From: an uncultured Oscillospiraceae bacterium
Lineage (GTDB): Bacteria; Bacillota; Clostridia; Oscillospirales; Oscillospiraceae
NCBI GenBank assembly: GCA_900751035.1
Contig: CAADSF010000152.1
Span: 1-5,883, forward strand
DNA: 5,883 nt
Direction: 5' to 3'
The position numbers and the translations under genes were made by a program. The notes below the pieces were generated by a model. It worked only from the letters and a program-made list of their open reading frames with translations. It was not told where the DNA came from and did not search any database. Of the stretch, positions 4,276-5,883 are shown one piece after another. The number at the start of each line of letters is the position of its first letter. The first letter of the stretch is position 1.

Positions 4276-5883
4276 ATGAAATTTCTGGTCGATCTGATCT
4301 CTGAGCAGCTGGCAGGCGCGTTTGAGCGGGCCGGTTTTGACGCAGCCTACGGCAAGGCGACGCTTTCCAACCGCCCCGACCTCTGCGAGTACCAGTGCAA
4401 CGGCGCGCTGGCCGCCGCGAAGCAGTACCACAAGGCCCCCATCCAGATTGCGAACGCGGTTCTGGACGCACTGGGCGAAAACGAGCTGTTTTCCAGCGCC
4501 GAGGCCGTCATGCCGGGCTTTTTGAATCTGAAAATTTCCGAAAACTATCTGGCTTCCTACCTGCGCGAAATGGCGCAGGCCCCGCACTACGGCGCACAGG
4601 ACGACCCCAATGCCTGCACCATCGTGCTGGACTACGGCGGGCCGAACGTCGCCAAGCCACTGCACGTCGGCCATCTGCGCAGCGCCATCATCGGCGAATC
4701 GCTCAAGCGCATTTACAGGTTTTTCGGCAATCATGTGATCGGCGATATCCACCTGGGCGACTGGGGCTTGCAGATGGGCCTCATCATGGCGCAGCTGCAG
4801 GACGAAAAGCCGGGCCTTCCGTACTTTGACCCAGACTATACCGGCGAATATCCCGCCGAAGCGCCGTTCACGATCTCCGAGCTTGAGCGCATTTACCCCG
4901 CTGCCAGCGCCCGCAGCAAGGAGGACGAAGCCTTCGCCGCCCGCGCACATGAGGAGACGTTCCGCCTGCAGCACGGCGAACGCGGCGAGCGCGCACTCTG
5001 GCAGCATATCCTGCGCGTGTCCGTCGAGGACCTCAAGCGCAACTATGACAATCTCGGCGTCAGCTTCGACGTGTGGCTCGGCGAGAGCGACGCGCAGAAA
5101 TATATCCCGCAGATGCTCGAAACCGTCAAGGCCAAGGGGCTTTGCGTGGAATCCGAGGGTGCGCTGGTCGTGCCCGTGCAGGAGGAGACGGACGCGAAGG
5201 AGGTCCCGCCCTGCATTCTCGTCAAATCCGACGGCGCGACGCTCTACGCCACGACCGACCTTGCCACCATCGTCCAGCGTGAGCAGGACTATCACCCGCA
5301 GAAATATATGTACCTGACCGACAAGCGGCAGAACCTGCATTTTGAGCAGGTCTTCCGCGTGGCGAAAAAGGCCGGGCTCGTCGGCCTGGACACGCAGCTG
5401 GGCCATATCGGCTTCGGCACGATGAACGGCAAGGACGGCAAGCCCTTCAAGACCCGCGCGGGCGGCGTCATGCGCCTCGAAACGCTCATCGCGGATGTGA
5501 CGGATTATGTGACCAGCAAAATCAAAGAGAACCAGACCGTATCCGACGAGGAGCTTCCGCAGACAGCCAGATGCATCGCCATGGCGGCGCTCAAATACGG
5601 CGACCTCAGCAATCTGCCGACGAAGGATTACGTGTTCGACCTCGACCGCTTCTCGTCGTTCGAGGGCAACACCGGCCCGTATATCCTCTACACCATCGTG
5701 CGCATCAAGTCCATTCTTGCAAAATACGGCAAGCCTGTCTCCGGCGCACAGCTCCTGCCGCCTGAGGGCGCGGAGCAGAAGCAGCTCATGCTTGTGCTCA
5801 GCCGTATGTCGGACGCACTCTGGGCCGCCTACCGCGATTCCGCACCGAACGCCGTCTGCGCGTATATCTACGAGCTTGCGACC
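4276..5883 (+). CDS. Arginyl-tRNA synthetase, 3' end cut by the window
   Basis: This class I aminoacyl-tRNA synthetase charges tRNA-Arg with arginine using ATP, in the cytoplasm. The frame is open for 536 codons to the last base, so it is truncated only by the window. Bacterial ArgRS is usually about 550-600 residues, so a few dozen are missing. Domains: N-terminal ArgRS domain (about 1-88); catalytic Rossmann domain with LDYGGPNVAKPLHVGHLRS, the HIGH motif being HVGH at 130-133; and the KMSKS-equivalent loop KDGKPFKTRAGG ending with KTRAGG at 392-397, as in other ArgRS that lack a canonical KMSKS. The helical anticodon-binding (DALR) domain begins near FEGNTGPY (462-469) and is incomplete. 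ATG 4276 follows AAGGTGA (4264-4270) by 5 bases and gives the expected N-terminus. It has its own promoter and is separated from the ABC operon by a terminator, so it is a housekeeping neighbour. Confidence 0.98.
   Translation, partial: MKFLVDLISEQLAGAFERAGFDAAYGKATLSNRPDLCEYQCNGALAAAKQYHKAPIQIANAVLDALGENELFSSAEAVMPGFLNLKISENYLASYLREMAQAPHYGAQDDPNACTIVLDYGGPNVAKPLHVGHLRSAIIGESLKRIYRFFGNHVIGDIHLGDWGLQMGLIMAQLQDEKPGLPYFDPDYTGEYPAEAPFTISELERIYPAASARSKEDEAFAARAHEETFRLQHGERGERALWQHILRVSVEDLKRNYDNLGVSFDVWLGESDAQKYIPQMLETVKAKGLCVESEGALVVPVQEETDAKEVPPCILVKSDGATLYATTDLATIVQREQDYHPQKYMYLTDKRQNLHFEQVFRVAKKAGLVGLDTQLGHIGFGTMNGKDGKPFKTRAGGVMRLETLIADVTDYVTSKIKENQTVSDEELPQTARCIAMAALKYGDLSNLPTKDYVFDLDRFSSFEGNTGPYILYTIVRIKSILAKYGKPVSGAQLLPPEGAEQKQLMLVLSRMSDALWAAYRDSAPNAVCAYIYELAT

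Noticed and set aside
2903..4471. 522-codon open frame on the minus strand across the binding-protein gene
   Set aside because: It is antisense to a well-supported gene, its product is Gly/Asp/Ser/Val low-complexity, and it spans the terminator and argS promoter. It is a by-product of biased codon use in GC-rich genes.
4126..5406. 426-codon minus-strand frame antisense to argS
   Set aside because: The plus strand encodes a clear ArgRS with HVGH and KTRAGG motifs; the antisense product has no recognisable domain.

Overview
The window looks like an ordinary chromosomal segment of a GC-rich Firmicute, most likely a gut clostridium of the Oscillospiraceae/Ruminococcaceae kind. The reasons are a Gram-positive style lipoprotein binding protein (lipobox LAAC, then a charged K/T/E linker), AGGAGG ribosome binding sites, a clean TGTACA-17-TATAAT promoter, and protein sequences resembling those of that group. 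The taxonomic guess comes from recall, not from a search.

Layout. Positions 1-408 hold no convincing gene. They contain promoter-like and operator-like signals: an exact 10-base direct repeat at a 21-base period just upstream of an extended -10, and an imperfect dyad. A GC-rich leader with several hairpins follows, the last one terminator-like. Positions 409-4135 carry a complete sugar ABC importer of the ribose/galactose (CUT2) class in the order ATPase, permease, lipoprotein binding protein. All are on the plus strand and very likely form one operon. A perfect 12-bp GNRA-loop hairpin with a T tract (4173-4208) ends that unit. A separate strong promoter (4214-4242) then drives argS, arginyl-tRNA synthetase, which is still open at the end of the window (536 codons seen).

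How the genes work together: the lipoprotein should capture a sugar outside the membrane, the permease pairs to form the channel, and the double-cassette ATPase powers import. The substrate cannot be named from sequence alone. The ribose-protein ligand positions are mostly kept, but the position equivalent to Arg90 of E. coli RbsB is Ser. No catabolic enzyme, kinase or regulator lies in the window to decide it. ArgS is a housekeeping neighbour with its own transcription.

I see no previously undescribed system, mobile element, CRISPR array, tRNA or rRNA. The part most worth a second look is the unexplained regulatory leader upstream of the ABC operon (about 100-408).
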